64,000 bases of DNA from Penicillus capitatus (lineage: Eukaryota; Chlorophyta). Positions 17,312 to 28,072 of this stretch are shown one piece after another. How positions within the stretch are numbered: position 1 is the first letter of the stretch; every line of letters begins with the position of its first letter. The notes beneath the pieces are model-generated. The model searched no databases, had not been told where the DNA came from, and worked only from the letters and a program-made list of their open reading frames with translations. The position numbers and the translations under genes were made by a program. Location of the stretch: contig OZ287701.1 in the NCBI GenBank assembly GCA_965649825.1, positions 1,240,001-1,304,000 on the forward strand, given 5' to 3'.

Positions 17312-17999
17312 GGTTACCGCTAAACGATCGATCGCAGCCTCGTGCACACTACAGAGACTACAAACCAAAAATCCACAGCTGTTTTATTCTCGACGAGTAT
17401 TTGGAAAAAAAGCGTCTTAGTTCTGTGATTATCATCTTATCGACTCGACTCACGCTTCGTCATCGCTTTCTGTTATGTCATGCATCTTTGGTGTAGTGCT
17501 TAGAAATACGACTGTGCTCTCCATGGATGGCGTGTCTTCTGTGTCACCAACATCTCGGCGAATAATTTTGCAAGGATTCGTCAGTTATTGCTCGTGTGTG
17601 GAATTTAAACATCTGGATCGATCCGCTGACTCAATCTCTCACTCGAGAGCGAGGTGGCTAGCGTGTTGCGTTGCGTGCATCGATGGCTTCGTTATCTTTT
17701 TTACACGAGGTATGTCAGCGTGTTGCGTCACAGAAGGAAGGGTGGGTGCTATTTCGCTAAGGTACATTCTTTTGACCAAGGCGTTTCTTCGCATCGTCTT
17801 CCAGAAACTTCATCATCAGCCGTCCTGCAACTGTTCCAGAGTGCACCGTATCACATTCCCCGGCTGCAAACAATGCATTCGATGAGAGATATCTTCACGA
17901 TCAGCCAGCAAGTATTACCCATTTCTTCAGGAGCGCGAGGTTTCGGCGGTGGCGGCGTGCTGGGCAACGACAATCTCACACCACCCGTCCCTACCTTCG
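17312..17999. other. Intergenic, nothing recognised
   Basis: Downstream of the Pro-rich gene. Open frames here (17475-17885, 17654-18094) have no recognisable domains and look like chance. Confidence 0.3.
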
Positions 18000-18596
18000 T
18001 CACCTGCTTACCGTCCAGAAGATCCCCAATCTCGGACGGTCTGCAGAGGAGCGCACAGGCCTCTTGCGAGGAACGATCGAGCGGAGAGGGGTAATCACGC
18101 TTTGATGGTGGAAGGACGGGCGTGAATGGGTGTCTGAACCGATAGAGGTGGTGGCAGAGAAGGTCGCGCTTGTGTCTTCGTTTCTGTCACGGGCTCGAGA
18201 CCTTAACGCACCACAACGTCTTCTCAGATCATCACCGACGGCACACCACCTCCTGGATCGAGGGTCGCGAACGTCGCTTTGCTGTAGGGCGTCGCAGATT
18301 GGCCCTACAGAAAGGGGCCGAGCTCCGGTGGCGAGACAGAGGATGATGTGACGTACTGGCGAGCCGAAGAAGCTCTCCGAGTGGCGTCGCGTGGGATGAA
18401 CGGTGCGGAGACTGTAGGTCAGGCCACCGAGCCGAGCGCGATCGAAGTTGTCTTCGATTTGGGCGACGTCGAACGTTGTCGGTTTGTATGACGGCGGAGA
18501 CGGCTTCGGTGTGAGTGGTTGGTTAAGGGTGGCAGCGATAGAAGGTCGACTCGTCGCCTGTTCTTCTTGAGCGAACGATTCTCGGCGATCCGTCAT
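18000..18596 (-). CDS. Hypothetical protein, disordered N-terminus
   Basis: From the ATG at 18596 (MTDRRESFAQEEQATSRPS) the frame is open for 198 codons to the stop at 18000. The first about 90 residues (NQPLTPKPSPPSYKP, AQIEDNFDRARLGGLTYSL) have protein-like composition; the later Arg/Ser-rich part may be intron or untranslated sequence read through. No homology is recognised. It starts 86 bases before the stop of the 1468-codon ORF on the same strand, so the two are arranged head-to-tail. Confidence 0.35.
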   Translation of the reverse strand: MTDRRESFAQEEQATSRPSIAATLNQPLTPKPSPPSYKPTTFDVAQIEDNFDRARLGGLTYSLRTVHPTRRHSESFFGSPVRHIILCLATGARPLSVGPICDALQQSDVRDPRSRRWCAVGDDLRRRCGALRSRARDRNEDTSATFSATTSIGSDTHSRPSFHHQSVITPLRSIVPRKRPVRSSADRPRLGIFWTVSR

Positions 18597-18681
18597 TGCA
18601 AGCGGCGACACGGAGTTGACGTCGGTCGGCCCTAATAAACGACGACGGTGCGCGCACCGCTGCTCGGGTAGCTGTCAGGCA

Positions 18682-21600
18682 TCAACCGGCATGACCTCTA
18701 AAACGAGCGTTTTCGTAAGAAAACGATGTTAATTGTGTCATCAAGTCTTGCTGAGTTGCGATTTGCCCCTCCATATCTTTTAACTGAGCACCATTCAGTG
18801 TTCCGTATACTGTCAAGACACATTGATGGACTCTGGGAATGAGCTCCATCTCGGAGATTGCTGCCAATGAGATGTCTGTCTTGAAGTGCATCGACAGAGG
18901 ACTCTGTCTTGTAAATTTCTTTGTTCTGAGGCTGTCGACCATGCGCATGTAGCTGAGCAGCAGGTCAGGTCGTCCTTCGGCGAACATTGGAGCCGAGGCC
19001 GTTTCGCTGTAGACTGTCCCTAACTGAATCTCTGCCTTTTCCAGGATGGACTCAGAATTGCTGGATGTGCGTTTCCAGACGATAAGAAGAGACAAGAGTG
19101 CTTCAAGGGCAGCTCTGAAACTGGGAAACAATGCACGAGCAGCTTCGACGGATTTCTGTTGATGTACGGCGCTGATGGCAAACTCACACATTTCGCCAAA
19201 CCACGGGGCAGCCACAGAGGCCTCTGTATGGGATGATCGTCGATGCAGTGATTGAATGATCCTTTTGATCCTTCTCATAATCTGAATAGTGATCCGCTGT
19301 GGAATCGAAACAGAAAAGCTGTGACAAAGCGCCATTGCCCGAAAGAATCCGCACAGGACTGCAGAGAACACACCGAGCTCACAGGATGAAGGCATGTGGA
19401 CACTCTTTCGCTTTTTCCTCTGCACAAGACTGAGCAGCACATGCCGAAAATAGCCATCCCAAAAACAACGGTATACGCTTTCCAGTATCTTTCCTGGCAG
19501 TTTGTTGTCGCTGGCTGACAGTGCATCTCTGAAGTGATGCATAGAGACAATGAGAAACTGAAGGGAGCCGAATTTGGATGCCAGCTGCTCAGAGAGCTCC
19601 AGTCTCTTCAGCAACGCAGACAAGAGACCATCGGGTGATGTGTGCGGAAGCACAGCGATGAACGCTTTTAGCAGAGCTTGTTGACAAACGGCAGCCCGCT
19701 TGGCATTTTCGCAGACGATTTCGGCAGAAAAGGAGGCAGCGGTGAAGGACTGTTTCAGAGGATGCGGAGCAGGACGGTCGATTTCGATGACTCTCGTGAA
19801 AAGCTGCAGATGAAGCTGAGCCAAGTGCATCGTGACATCCTCTTCGGCCATCTCTGTATCTATCCAGATGCAAAGCGTATGCAAGAAGTATCCGATACGG
19901 TCTAAACAGACAGGGATTTCTGTCCAGGACTGTCTGGACGCCAGCTGTGTAATCTGATGCAAAAGGGCGGCGATCAATGGTCGTAGATCAGTCCAGGAGA
20001 CTTGATCCATCACACTGCTCATATCGGCCACGATCCCTGATAAAGTACCCAGCTGGAGATCGCTCCAGAGTTGCTCATCTGGATCAAACTTATGTTGCTG
20101 AGCCGCCTGGAGATAAGGCAGCACAACCGTTCGCAGGAAAGTGGGAATTTCGTGATAGTCTGGGCACAATTGACGCTTTTTAAGTTCCTTGTGCATTTCT
20201 TCGTTCCAGTAGAGAGTGGTCTGTCCCTTGACGCAACTGGGTCTTGGTTGATAATGTTTTCTGCGTAGCCAGATGCACAGGCGAACAAAAACAGCTACAT
20301 GTACAAGCTGAAGGCAATGGTCTTCTACCGTGTCTTTGTCCGTTCTTCGCGTCAGCTCAGCAAACAGATCCAAAGCGGTGCAGCGTTTCTGTTTCCATAC
20401 AGCTTTCTTGGATGCTCTGTGAGACGAAGGGCCGAAGAAAGGGAGCGATCCACGACACCATTGACTGAAGATAAACTGCCTCATCAGAGCAAAGACTGCC
20501 GCTTCAGCCCCGGGCAGATGCTCCGTGGGCGATCCCCGACAGATAACCACACTGCAATGCCGAATCCAGAGCAAAGCTGGACCCAGATAATCGAGCTCTT
20601 CTGCAGAGTGATCCTGGAGCGACGCCAATGAGACCAACGAAAGGCAGTTCAGTATTCGAGGATCATACGTAATGGAACTGATCCAGAGTACGCCCGCTTC
20701 GAGGATCAGACGATCGGAACCAAAGAACAACGCCGGCAGCTTCAAGCCAAATTCCAAAAAGTCCAATAGTTCAGCCACTGGAGCGTCGGCTTCGCCTTGT
20801 GGACACCGAAGCCTCGCCTTGAGAGATCTCTTGACCCTTGCGGTTATCTCTGGCACCGAGAGATGAAGCGGTTCAGCAAAGAGAGCAGATATCTGTCGGA
20901 TCAGATGTCGCAGAAAAGCTGTCTTCCATACGTCTCTGAAGGAGGCCGCCGATAAAGGGGCTGGATGCCGAAAGAGCTCGACGAAGAATCTTCTGTTCGC
21001 AGAAAAGTCGACCAGCATCCCTTCAAGACAGCACAGCATTTGATCTGGATGTGCGAAAGCGGTGACTGGCATAAAGTACTGTGTCCACATCGTTTCTCGA
21101 AGCTTTCTGGCACTCGGGTCCCTTTTCATGTCTTCCAACAACTGAAACAAAAGACGTGCGGTCTTGACACCCCTCTCTTTGAACGGTGTTGCTTCTCCCT
21201 TGTAGCTCCGTGCAAGATCTTCATGAAAGAGCCAGTTTATGCGACGAAGGAGACAGTGTGCCATTTCTTCCTTTACCGCGTCCTTTCTGGAGAGCGACTT
21301 CGTCTTTATCAAGGACTCGATCTCCATGCAGCTCATGCTGTTCAGCTCTTCGGCCATCGGATTCCAGTTCTTGCAGCGTTCGATCTGTACGTCTGCCAGA
21401 CGAAGCACTTTCAGAAACGAGCAAAATCGAACAGAGTCCTTGGCATTGTCCAACTGTCCGAACGTCGGAGTACATTCAGAAAGGCAACGTCCAGCGGCGA
21501 AGGCACTCGTTTCTGGAATCCTGATCGAAGCCATAAGCTCCGCTATCAGTCTGCAAATAGCTTCGGAACACTGCGATGCTTCGATTTTCCAAAGATCACC

Positions 21601-23088
21601 GCTCCGGCGTCGAATCTCATCGAGCAGCATTTCTAAGAACGGCTGCACTTCGAGAGAGGGTAGATCTGCTGTCCCTTTCCTGAAAGCTTCTGCAACCTCG
21701 TCTGTCTCGAGCAGCACACAGAGAGCAGGAGCAGATGGAAGCGCTTTCAGAAACATTGAAACAAAGGACGTCCATTTTCGCGATCTTCCAGAGACTTCCA
21801 TGAGATGGACCATGATCTTTGCCACTTCCTCCACTGGATGCGCCTCTCCCAAAAGCTGCAGCACTTCGCTTAGACGCGGACTCAAACTCCGATGTTCGAT
21901 ACGGATGAGGACGGCGACCATTCGGCATCGGATATCGACTTCTCTCTCGGCTGATGACGGCATCAGCTTTCTCCTTTTCTTTCGAGGGGATGCAAGTTCT
22001 TGCGGGACAGCTCTGACAAAGATTCTCCCTGTGAGCCTCTGAAGAAACTGCAGCTGCCGGAATCCCTCATCTAGTGTTGGTTCGTACAGCTGCTGTCGAT
22101 CAATCTCGTCCAAGAGATCATGAATGGCCCCAAGCACCGCAGCACTGTCTCGTTCACACCCGCAGAAAGAAATCTCAATCATCCTTGCAGCGAAGAGAAA
22201 TCCAGCTTTCCTTGTCGAAATCAGACGCCATTGCTCAGACGCCTTGCTGTTGGTGAGACCAGCCAGAAATCCACGGAGGAAGAAAGAAAACGAGGCAGAT
22301 GTCTGTGGAATAGATATGGCCATGGCTTTGAGCGTTGACATGAGCGCATGAACGGAGGGCGCTTTATCGTTTGCTGTCTCAATCTCTTTCCCCGTCAAAA
22401 TCGTCATCTCGTTCGAACTCAAATACGTTCTCCATTGTTTCAGCATCGAGGCGTGAAACAGCATCGATATCACGAGCGTGTCGTAATCCTCCTTCGCCGC
22501 AAGAACGGATCGATGTTCCAGAAACGTCTCCAAGAGCACCGTCCGCAACAGATGGAAGACTCCGGTGACGTTTGCTTTGTTGCGGACAACATGGACGAGA
22601 ATACGTGCCACGACGCATCCGACTTTCTCCTGGGCATCCGGATACATCACACAACTCTTCAGAATCTCCATCCCGTCGCCAAAGGCTCTCCCCATGTCGA
22701 AAAGCATCGCGCACTTTTCGATGCCGATCGCGTTCAGTATCGCCGAAATCGTGTTCTGCATTGCCTCGCAGGCAGAGGGACATTCCATGAGATGACATAA
22801 ACCGTCCTTGGTTGCTCGAATGAGGCCGTACAGAGTGTCTTTTCCGATGTCCCAGATGTCCTTTCCCCAACCCTCGCACAGTCGCTGCAGCATTTGCCAG
22901 ATCCTCCCGATTCTTTTCGCCTCTTCTCGAGACGTCCTGTTTCGCAGCGTCTGGATCAGCGTCGCGCACAGCTGCTGTCGTTCCGTATCCGCCGGCGGCG
23001 GCGGAGAGCTTTCGGACTGAAGGGTGTTGACACGAGACACCATCTCCGACTCTAATACCTTGAGAGGCACCTTCGACACGCGTTCCAT
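18682..23088 (-). CDS. Very large helical protein, 1468 residues, single exon
   Basis: One uninterrupted ORF from the ATG at 23088 (MERVSKVPLKVLESEM) to 18682, striking in a region where other genes are cut by introns every 100-600 bases. The sequence is almost entirely leucine-rich amphipathic helices without low-complexity runs, so an armadillo/HEAT-like solenoid is likely. A basic patch, ASPRKKRRKLMPSS (around residue 367-380), is a candidate nuclear localisation signal. There is no signal peptide and no TM segment. The last about 150 residues (SYMRMVDSL, ELIPRVHQCVLTVYGTLN) remind me of the C-terminal domain of Urb2/Npa2, a nucleolar ribosome-assembly factor, but this is a weak resemblance by eye. 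I would leave the function open. Confidence 0.75.
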   Translation of the reverse strand: MERVSKVPLKVLESEMVSRVNTLQSESSPPPPADTERQQLCATLIQTLRNRTSREEAKRIGRIWQMLQRLCEGWGKDIWDIGKDTLYGLIRATKDGLCHLMECPSACEAMQNTISAILNAIGIEKCAMLFDMGRAFGDGMEILKSCVMYPDAQEKVGCVVARILVHVVRNKANVTGVFHLLRTVLLETFLEHRSVLAAKEDYDTLVISMLFHASMLKQWRTYLSSNEMTILTGKEIETANDKAPSVHALMSTLKAMAISIPQTSASFSFFLRGFLAGLTNSKASEQWRLISTRKAGFLFAARMIEISFCGCERDSAAVLGAIHDLLDEIDRQQLYEPTLDEGFRQLQFLQRLTGRIFVRAVPQELASPRKKRRKLMPSSAEREVDIRCRMVAVLIRIEHRSLSPRLSEVLQLLGEAHPVEEVAKIMVHLMEVSGRSRKWTSFVSMFLKALPSAPALCVLLETDEVAEAFRKGTADLPSLEVQPFLEMLLDEIRRRSGDLWKIEASQCSEAICRLIAELMASIRIPETSAFAAGRCLSECTPTFGQLDNAKDSVRFCSFLKVLRLADVQIERCKNWNPMAEELNSMSCMEIESLIKTKSLSRKDAVKEEMAHCLLRRINWLFHEDLARSYKGEATPFKERGVKTARLLFQLLEDMKRDPSARKLRETMWTQYFMPVTAFAHPDQMLCCLEGMLVDFSANRRFFVELFRHPAPLSAASFRDVWKTAFLRHLIRQISALFAEPLHLSVPEITARVKRSLKARLRCPQGEADAPVAELLDFLEFGLKLPALFFGSDRLILEAGVLWISSITYDPRILNCLSLVSLASLQDHSAEELDYLGPALLWIRHCSVVICRGSPTEHLPGAEAAVFALMRQFIFSQWCRGSLPFFGPSSHRASKKAVWKQKRCTALDLFAELTRRTDKDTVEDHCLQLVHVAVFVRLCIWLRRKHYQPRPSCVKGQTTLYWNEEMHKELKKRQLCPDYHEIPTFLRTVVLPYLQAAQQHKFDPDEQLWSDLQLGTLSGIVADMSSVMDQVSWTDLRPLIAALLHQITQLASRQSWTEIPVCLDRIGYFLHTLCIWIDTEMAEEDVTMHLAQLHLQLFTRVIEIDRPAPHPLKQSFTAASFSAEIVCENAKRAAVCQQALLKAFIAVLPHTSPDGLLSALLKRLELSEQLASKFGSLQFLIVSMHHFRDALSASDNKLPGKILESVYRCFWDGYFRHVLLSLVQRKKRKSVHMPSSCELGVFSAVLCGFFRAMALCHSFSVSIPQRITIQIMRRIKRIIQSLHRRSSHTEASVAAPWFGEMCEFAISAVHQQKSVEAARALFPSFRAALEALLSLLIVWKRTSSNSESILEKAEIQLGTVYSETASAPMFAEGRPDLLLSYMRMVDSLRTKKFTRQSPLSMHFKTDISLAAISEMELIPRVHQCVLTVYGTLNGAQLKDMEGQIATQQDLMTQLTSFSYENARFRGHAG

Positions 23089-23320
23089 GACGATTGGCCT
23101 TCTGGCGGCGTTCTTAGTACAGGCTTCGCCAAGCGGCAGTTAACGCGTAGTCAAACGTAAGACATTACGTACGCAATTGTCTTTTTAGTTTTGTTACGTG
23201 TGCCACATCCAATCGCAAAATCTTGCGCGCACGTACGTACTCTTGTCAAAAGCATTGCGCATTCCCGTACGCGTGTTCAACACCTTGCATTGCATAAGAA
23301 GACCGTCAACGTTTTGCCGC

Positions 23321-24787
23321 ATGAGCGAGTATGCGACGTCAGAGTGGGACTCGGACTACGATTCCGAATTCTCCGAAGATGAAGACAGCCTGTCCAGCGC
23401 ATTTGCCCCGGACGCCGCCGTCGTGTGCGACAACGGAACGGGTTATATAAAAGCCGGCTATGCCGCTTGCGACGTTCCAAGTGTTTGTTTACCGTCCGTC
23501 GTCGGCCGACCGCGGCCAATTCGACGCGGTCAAATGAAGAGAGTGCAGCAAACCAGGTCGTCGCCTGGAGACGTATTGGTGGGCGATGCCGCATTGGCCA
23601 AACGAGAGTCGCACACATTGCGTTATCCCATTGACCATGGAATCGTGACGGATTGGGATGACATGGAACGCATCTGGCAAGAGCTCTTCTACAACGAAAT
23701 GGGAATTGATCCCGAAGAACACCCCATCCTGTTGACGGAAGCGCCCAAGAATCCAAAGGCCAATCGAGAAAAGATGATGGAAATGATGTTTGAGAGATTC
23801 AATTTCCCAGCAATGTTTGTCAGTATCCAAGCAGTTCTGTCCCTTTACGCTAGCGGCCGAACAACAGGAATCGTGCTCGATGCCGGTAAGCGAACACACA
23901 AACTGGCGGCGCGTTGACCGTCCTGTCATGCAGGAGATGGAGTGGCACATACGGTGCCTATTTACGAAGGATATTGTCTGCCTCATGCAGTGCGACGTAC
24001 AGATCTGGCTGGCAGAGATCTGACACAGGCTTTAGCAGAACTCCTCACTGAAAGGTATGCGTCACACATTTTGTCACTCATTTTACTGAGAGCCCTGTGA
24101 TGTGACGGCGACAGAGGATATCATTTTACAACATCAACGCAGCTTGAGATCGTACGAGACATGAAAGAAAAGCTCTGTTTCGTTTCACAAGACTTCGAGG
24201 AGGATCTCATGACAGCTGCCGAAAGTTCAGAGTACGAGAAGAGCTACGAACTCCCCGACGGACAATTGATCACGATCGGTGATGAACGCTTTCGTTGCCC
24301 AGAGGTACCAGCCCACCCATCTCGCATCCTCCATCCACCTTCACGTATCTACGTTTGTTCGTTGACGGCGACATGGACTTAGGTTATTTTTGACCCTGAG
24401 CTCATCGGGCTGGAAATGGACGGTATTCATCAATCCGTTTATCAGACTGTTATGAAGTGTGATATGGATATCCGTCGAGAGCTCTTTGGAAATATCATCC
24501 TATCGGGTGGAACAACCATGTTCCCAGGTAGCTGCTGCGAAGCCAGGGTCTGACGTGGTGCTCATGGGTGTGGTTGTGTAGGAATGGCGGATCGGCTGAA
24601 GACAGAAGTGTCTGCGTTAGCACCAGCCAGTGTGCGCGTTCGGGTTATTGCTCCTCAAGAGCGTAAATACTCGGTTTGGATGGGCGGATCTATTCTGGCG
24701 TCCCTTTCAACCTTCAAAGACATGTGGATCTCTGACGAAGAGTATGCAGAATTTGGACCTGCGATTGTCCACAGAAAATGCTTCTAA
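23321..24787 (+). CDS. Divergent actin with acidic N-terminal extension
   Basis: Five exons: 23321-23885, 23934-24054, 24115-24304, 24383-24527, 24582-24787; introns of 48, 60, 78 and 54 nt, all GT-AG. They sum to 408 residues. The actin fold is complete: [15 protein letters not shown] (phosphate loop 1), [38 protein letters not shown] (phosphate loop 2), [50 protein letters not shown], and the classic end IVHRKCF. Unlike conventional actin it has about 33 extra N-terminal residues rich in Asp/Glu/Ser ([14 protein letters not shown]). The DNase-loop region is rewritten and expanded ([17 protein letters not shown] in place of the usual RPRHQG.MVGM). It could be the organism's unusual actin or an actin-like paralogue; the C-terminus favours actin over Arp1/2/3. 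Confidence 0.9.
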
Positions 24788-26400
24788 TCGGCGTCTTATT
24801 CAGGTAGAAAATCTCTCGGTCTATCCACACTTGCGTTTTATTGTTTCACTCACCTGCCTGCCTGTCCTAAGCTGTAGCAATGAGATAGAGAACAACGACT
24901 ACATACTACGATCGATATGTCTCTGCTCAAAAATAGTATATGTACGCAAGAACGAACGAGACGGCCATTTGCTGCGGTCGCGTGTTCGTGTTCTGTGAAC
25001 TTCTGCTACACTGCCCCTCAGCACTTTATTCATAGTGGCGTGCGTTCGTGATTTACGCAAATGTTCATGACTGTGTTGTTGTCTGATATAAATCGGTTGT
25101 GTTGATTGGCAGGCACTGTTTCTCGACTGTCTTTTACCGTTTCAAGTTGAATACCGACCGAACTGAACGAACCAACAACCATGTCCAGATCCAGCCGTTG
25201 AGCCCAGAAGACGTTGGATAATTGCACGACGATATTATCCATTCCTTTATCGTTTTTGCCCCTCTGACAAAAAATCTCTTAACACAGCAATAACGACAGC
25301 CGCTTATCTTGATGGCACACAGACGCATCTATTGAGCGTCCTGTCCCTTTCAAGCATAAAGTGGAGAGGAAGTTGTGTATGGGGAATTGCTGAAGGATGA
25401 TTGTTGGTTTGTCAATTATGATCTGTCTAGGATACATGCAACAAACAAAAAACAGACGGCTACTTTGGTGGAAGGAAAGACACCACTCGCAAACCAATAC
25501 TTCATGACCACGCCATTTTTAGTTAGCCGCGAATATTTTTTGTTGACTGTTGTCCTTTGTCCAAATTTGCGAGTGGGGATCAAAACGCAATACGATTGAA
25601 ACGTTTTGAGATCACTTGGCAAACAAAGCATCTCTGTCTGTCCCCATTCTCGCTCAAACACAAAAACCCTCACCTGTGATGACGATTGGGAAAGAGATCT
25701 GTTGGGACGATTCATACGACTGAATGCTTCATTGCATCTCTCTGATCGAGGCAGAAATCGTATGAAATCGATGGCATTGTAACTAACGAGGGTATGTCTC
25801 TTCCAGTGAGTGTTTTTGAGCACGATCAGAATTCTCGATGACGTTTATATTGTATGAGCCGGGAAGATAGCGTAAATAGATAGTTGAGCTCATCTGTGAC
25901 TGTTTGAGGGGACAGCAGGCAGGCAGGTGAAGGCACATGCCTCGCTTCATTTCATTTACCACGGGTTTCAATACGAGCCGAGAGCCTATTTCATGAAAGT
26001 CTGCACGGTCGGTCATCAATGATGTTTGTGATCTCTGTGCTAGTTGGGGGTCATCACATTTCGCCGAACTGTTGTTGTTTGTGTGTTTTTGTGCGGCTGT
26101 GCTTCGAGACGGTCTATGTCGTTGAATCACATTTAGCATGTGAAGATTTCAGTAATATGTCCTTCATAGTGTATATACAATGCACGCCCTCTTCTGTCCC
26201 GCCGCCACGGCCACGTTCTGTCGTACCGTGTCGACAGCCACATCACCTGGCTCTGTACCATAGACGAGCGGAATGAAACGGCGGAACGGTTGTGCAAGAC
26301 ACGACGGATGGTTCGCATGTGTTTTTAGCGACGGCCTGCCCATCTGTTATTCAACTCTAAACTCTAAATTCTTGCTTGTTCATCCGAAGAAACGTGCGGA
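24788..26400. other. Intergenic, 1.6 kb, nothing recognised
   Basis: Lies between the actin gene and the four-TM gene. No open frame with recognisable motifs; several A/T-rich stretches. Probably 3' UTR and promoter sequence. Confidence 0.4.
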
Positions 26401-27318
26401 ATGCAGCCAGCGACGCCAAAAAAGAACACGCCGCCATGCGTGACGATTCAGGTGGAAGCACAGTCGCAAGCAAAAGTGCGTCTTCCACCACAGCACGCTA
26501 TCACCGTCAAAGAAAGCGTCACCGAGACCACGTCCGTGTCTCCATTAAGAGCGCTCTTTGAGCGAACCTGGGTTTGGTTCTTCGTCGTCCTGTACGCGGC
26601 CTCTCTCAGTCTCTCCGTTGTCTCGCTCACAAGGACATCATCCGATTGGCTTGTCTCCCCTCAAGACCAAAGCGAGGGTCGCGTGGGATGGAGTAGAGGA
26701 TGTGTTGACCGTATCACATACCAAGGCAAGGAGCAAACCATACTCCCTTGCTCAGCTGCTGACTCCACAGAGTCTCTCGAAATGATCATCAACAGTTCCA
26801 CTGGTTCGCTGGGCCAGACGATCTTCATCGCCTCTCTCATTCTCTGGATTCTGCCCATTGTTCTCGTTTTCGCTTCATCCTGGTTCGAACCGACGCGTGG
26901 CACCTGTTGTCATGGATTCTCGATTGCCTTGCTTTGGGGAATTGGCGGGATTGCGTTGATTGTCGTCGGCGTGCTGTTCCAAGACGCCGTCAACGATCAG
27001 CAGAAGTCCAACCAGTCCATGCGATGGAGTGTGACGTGCACCACCGACCAGTCTCGAGAGATTTCGGTGTGTACTGACGTGACTTCTCTCTCGAATTGCC
27101 CACTGAAGTGTCGATTCGATCATGCAGAGGAGGGCGTCTGTTCTGGATTCTCTCGCTGCACGTTGCACGAACGCGAGGCAACGTGTGACGACGATGGTAT
27201 TGGCTGTGTATTGCAGATAGGATGGGCACTCTATGCCTCGTTCAGTAGTTCCTCCCTTATGGTATGCATGGCGATGCTACTGGCGGCGGGATCCTGGTCC
27301 GTGTCACAAAGTCTATGA
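26401..27318 (+). CDS. Four-transmembrane protein, claudin-like topology
   Basis: 305 residues in one exon from ATG 26401 (MQPATPKKNTPP). A cytosolic head of about 55 residues is followed by TM1 (WVWFFVVLYAASLSLSVVSL), an extracellular or lumenal loop of about 75 residues, TM2 (TIFIASLILWILPIVLVFA), a short loop, TM3 (GFSIALLWGIGGIALIVVGV), a Cys-rich loop (six Cys between VTCTTD and CDDDGIGC), and TM4 (SSSLMVCMAMLLAAG). The pattern of four TMs with a Cys-rich second loop recalls tetraspanin, claudin or PMP22-like proteins, but no family motif (W-GLW-C-C or CCG) is present. Unrecognised family. Confidence 0.7.
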   Translation: MQPATPKKNTPPCVTIQVEAQSQAKVRLPPQHAITVKESVTETTSVSPLRALFERTWVWFFVVLYAASLSLSVVSLTRTSSDWLVSPQDQSEGRVGWSRGCVDRITYQGKEQTILPCSAADSTESLEMIINSSTGSLGQTIFIASLILWILPIVLVFASSWFEPTRGTCCHGFSIALLWGIGGIALIVVGVLFQDAVNDQQKSNQSMRWSVTCTTDQSREISVCTDVTSLSNCPLKCRFDHAEEGVCSGFSRCTLHEREATCDDDGIGCVLQIGWALYASFSSSSLMVCMAMLLAAGSWSVSQSL

Positions 27319-27494
27319 TTTTTCAGAAACCTCTCAGCCGCCCATTTCCCGACGCTTCTCAACATATCTCCGCATGTACGCATGCATACATAGATCCCTC
27401 CAATAAAGATCGCGGCGGCAGCGATGTCCACAAACACCGTTCCCTCGTGATTGCGTGCCATGGATGGTTCGGGCTTTGATTGTTCGTCGTTCAT
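27231..27494 (-). CDS. Possible small membrane protein overlapping the four-TM gene
   Basis: 87 residues starting MNDEQSKPEPSMARN with a hydrophobic segment (FVDIAAAAIFIGGIYVC). It is antiparallel to and overlaps the last 88 bases of the four-TM gene, so it could be a convergent gene or chance. No homology recognised. Confidence 0.2.
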   Translation of the reverse strand: MNDEQSKPEPSMARNHEGTVFVDIAAAAIFIGGIYVCMRTCGDMLRSVGKWAAERFLKNHRLCDTDQDPAASSIAMHTIREELLNEA

Positions 27495-28072
27495 TACTCA
27501 TCGGCGTGAACTCATAGTGCATAGCTATTGTTGGATATGATCTGTTTTGTCCGCATTTTATTCTTGAGCTAAACACACAGTGGTCTGAAGCGATCAAGCA
27601 GCTAACGTCACCATGCTGCTCCCTACAGAACCGACTCGAGTACCGAATAAGTCATTTCATATTCCTTGTTTAGCCCGCTGTATCCTTAGCGCTTATTCTG
27701 CGCTGTCGAATGACGATTCCGCCCGATGAGACGTGTTTAACAGAATGTTCCATACAACTCTCGCTGTCTGTGTAGATGGATGGATGTGACGTGATGATGT
27801 CCGTGATTTCAAAGTATGTCTGTCGCTGTGTTGTGACCTTGTTGCCTTGGCGTCAGCGTCCACTGCGTTGGCTTCGCCATCGATCTGTATCCAATGGTGC
27901 ACTCTCTGGTCTCGTCGATTCCGCCTGCGAAGCGCGAAAGATACACCCCGTCATCCTTGTGTCTGTCGTCTACTCGTTTTCTGCGCTGTGGTTACTCTTG
28001 ATGATGGATTGAGTCGTTTTTCATTGCCTACACGTTTCTCGTTGGCACGCGGGTGCGTTCGTTCGCTCACGA

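Noticed and set aside
21239-22042. Long plus-strand ORFs opposite the 1468-codon gene
   Set aside because: Antisense frames with Ser/Arg-rich low information; the minus frame is far longer and homogeneous.
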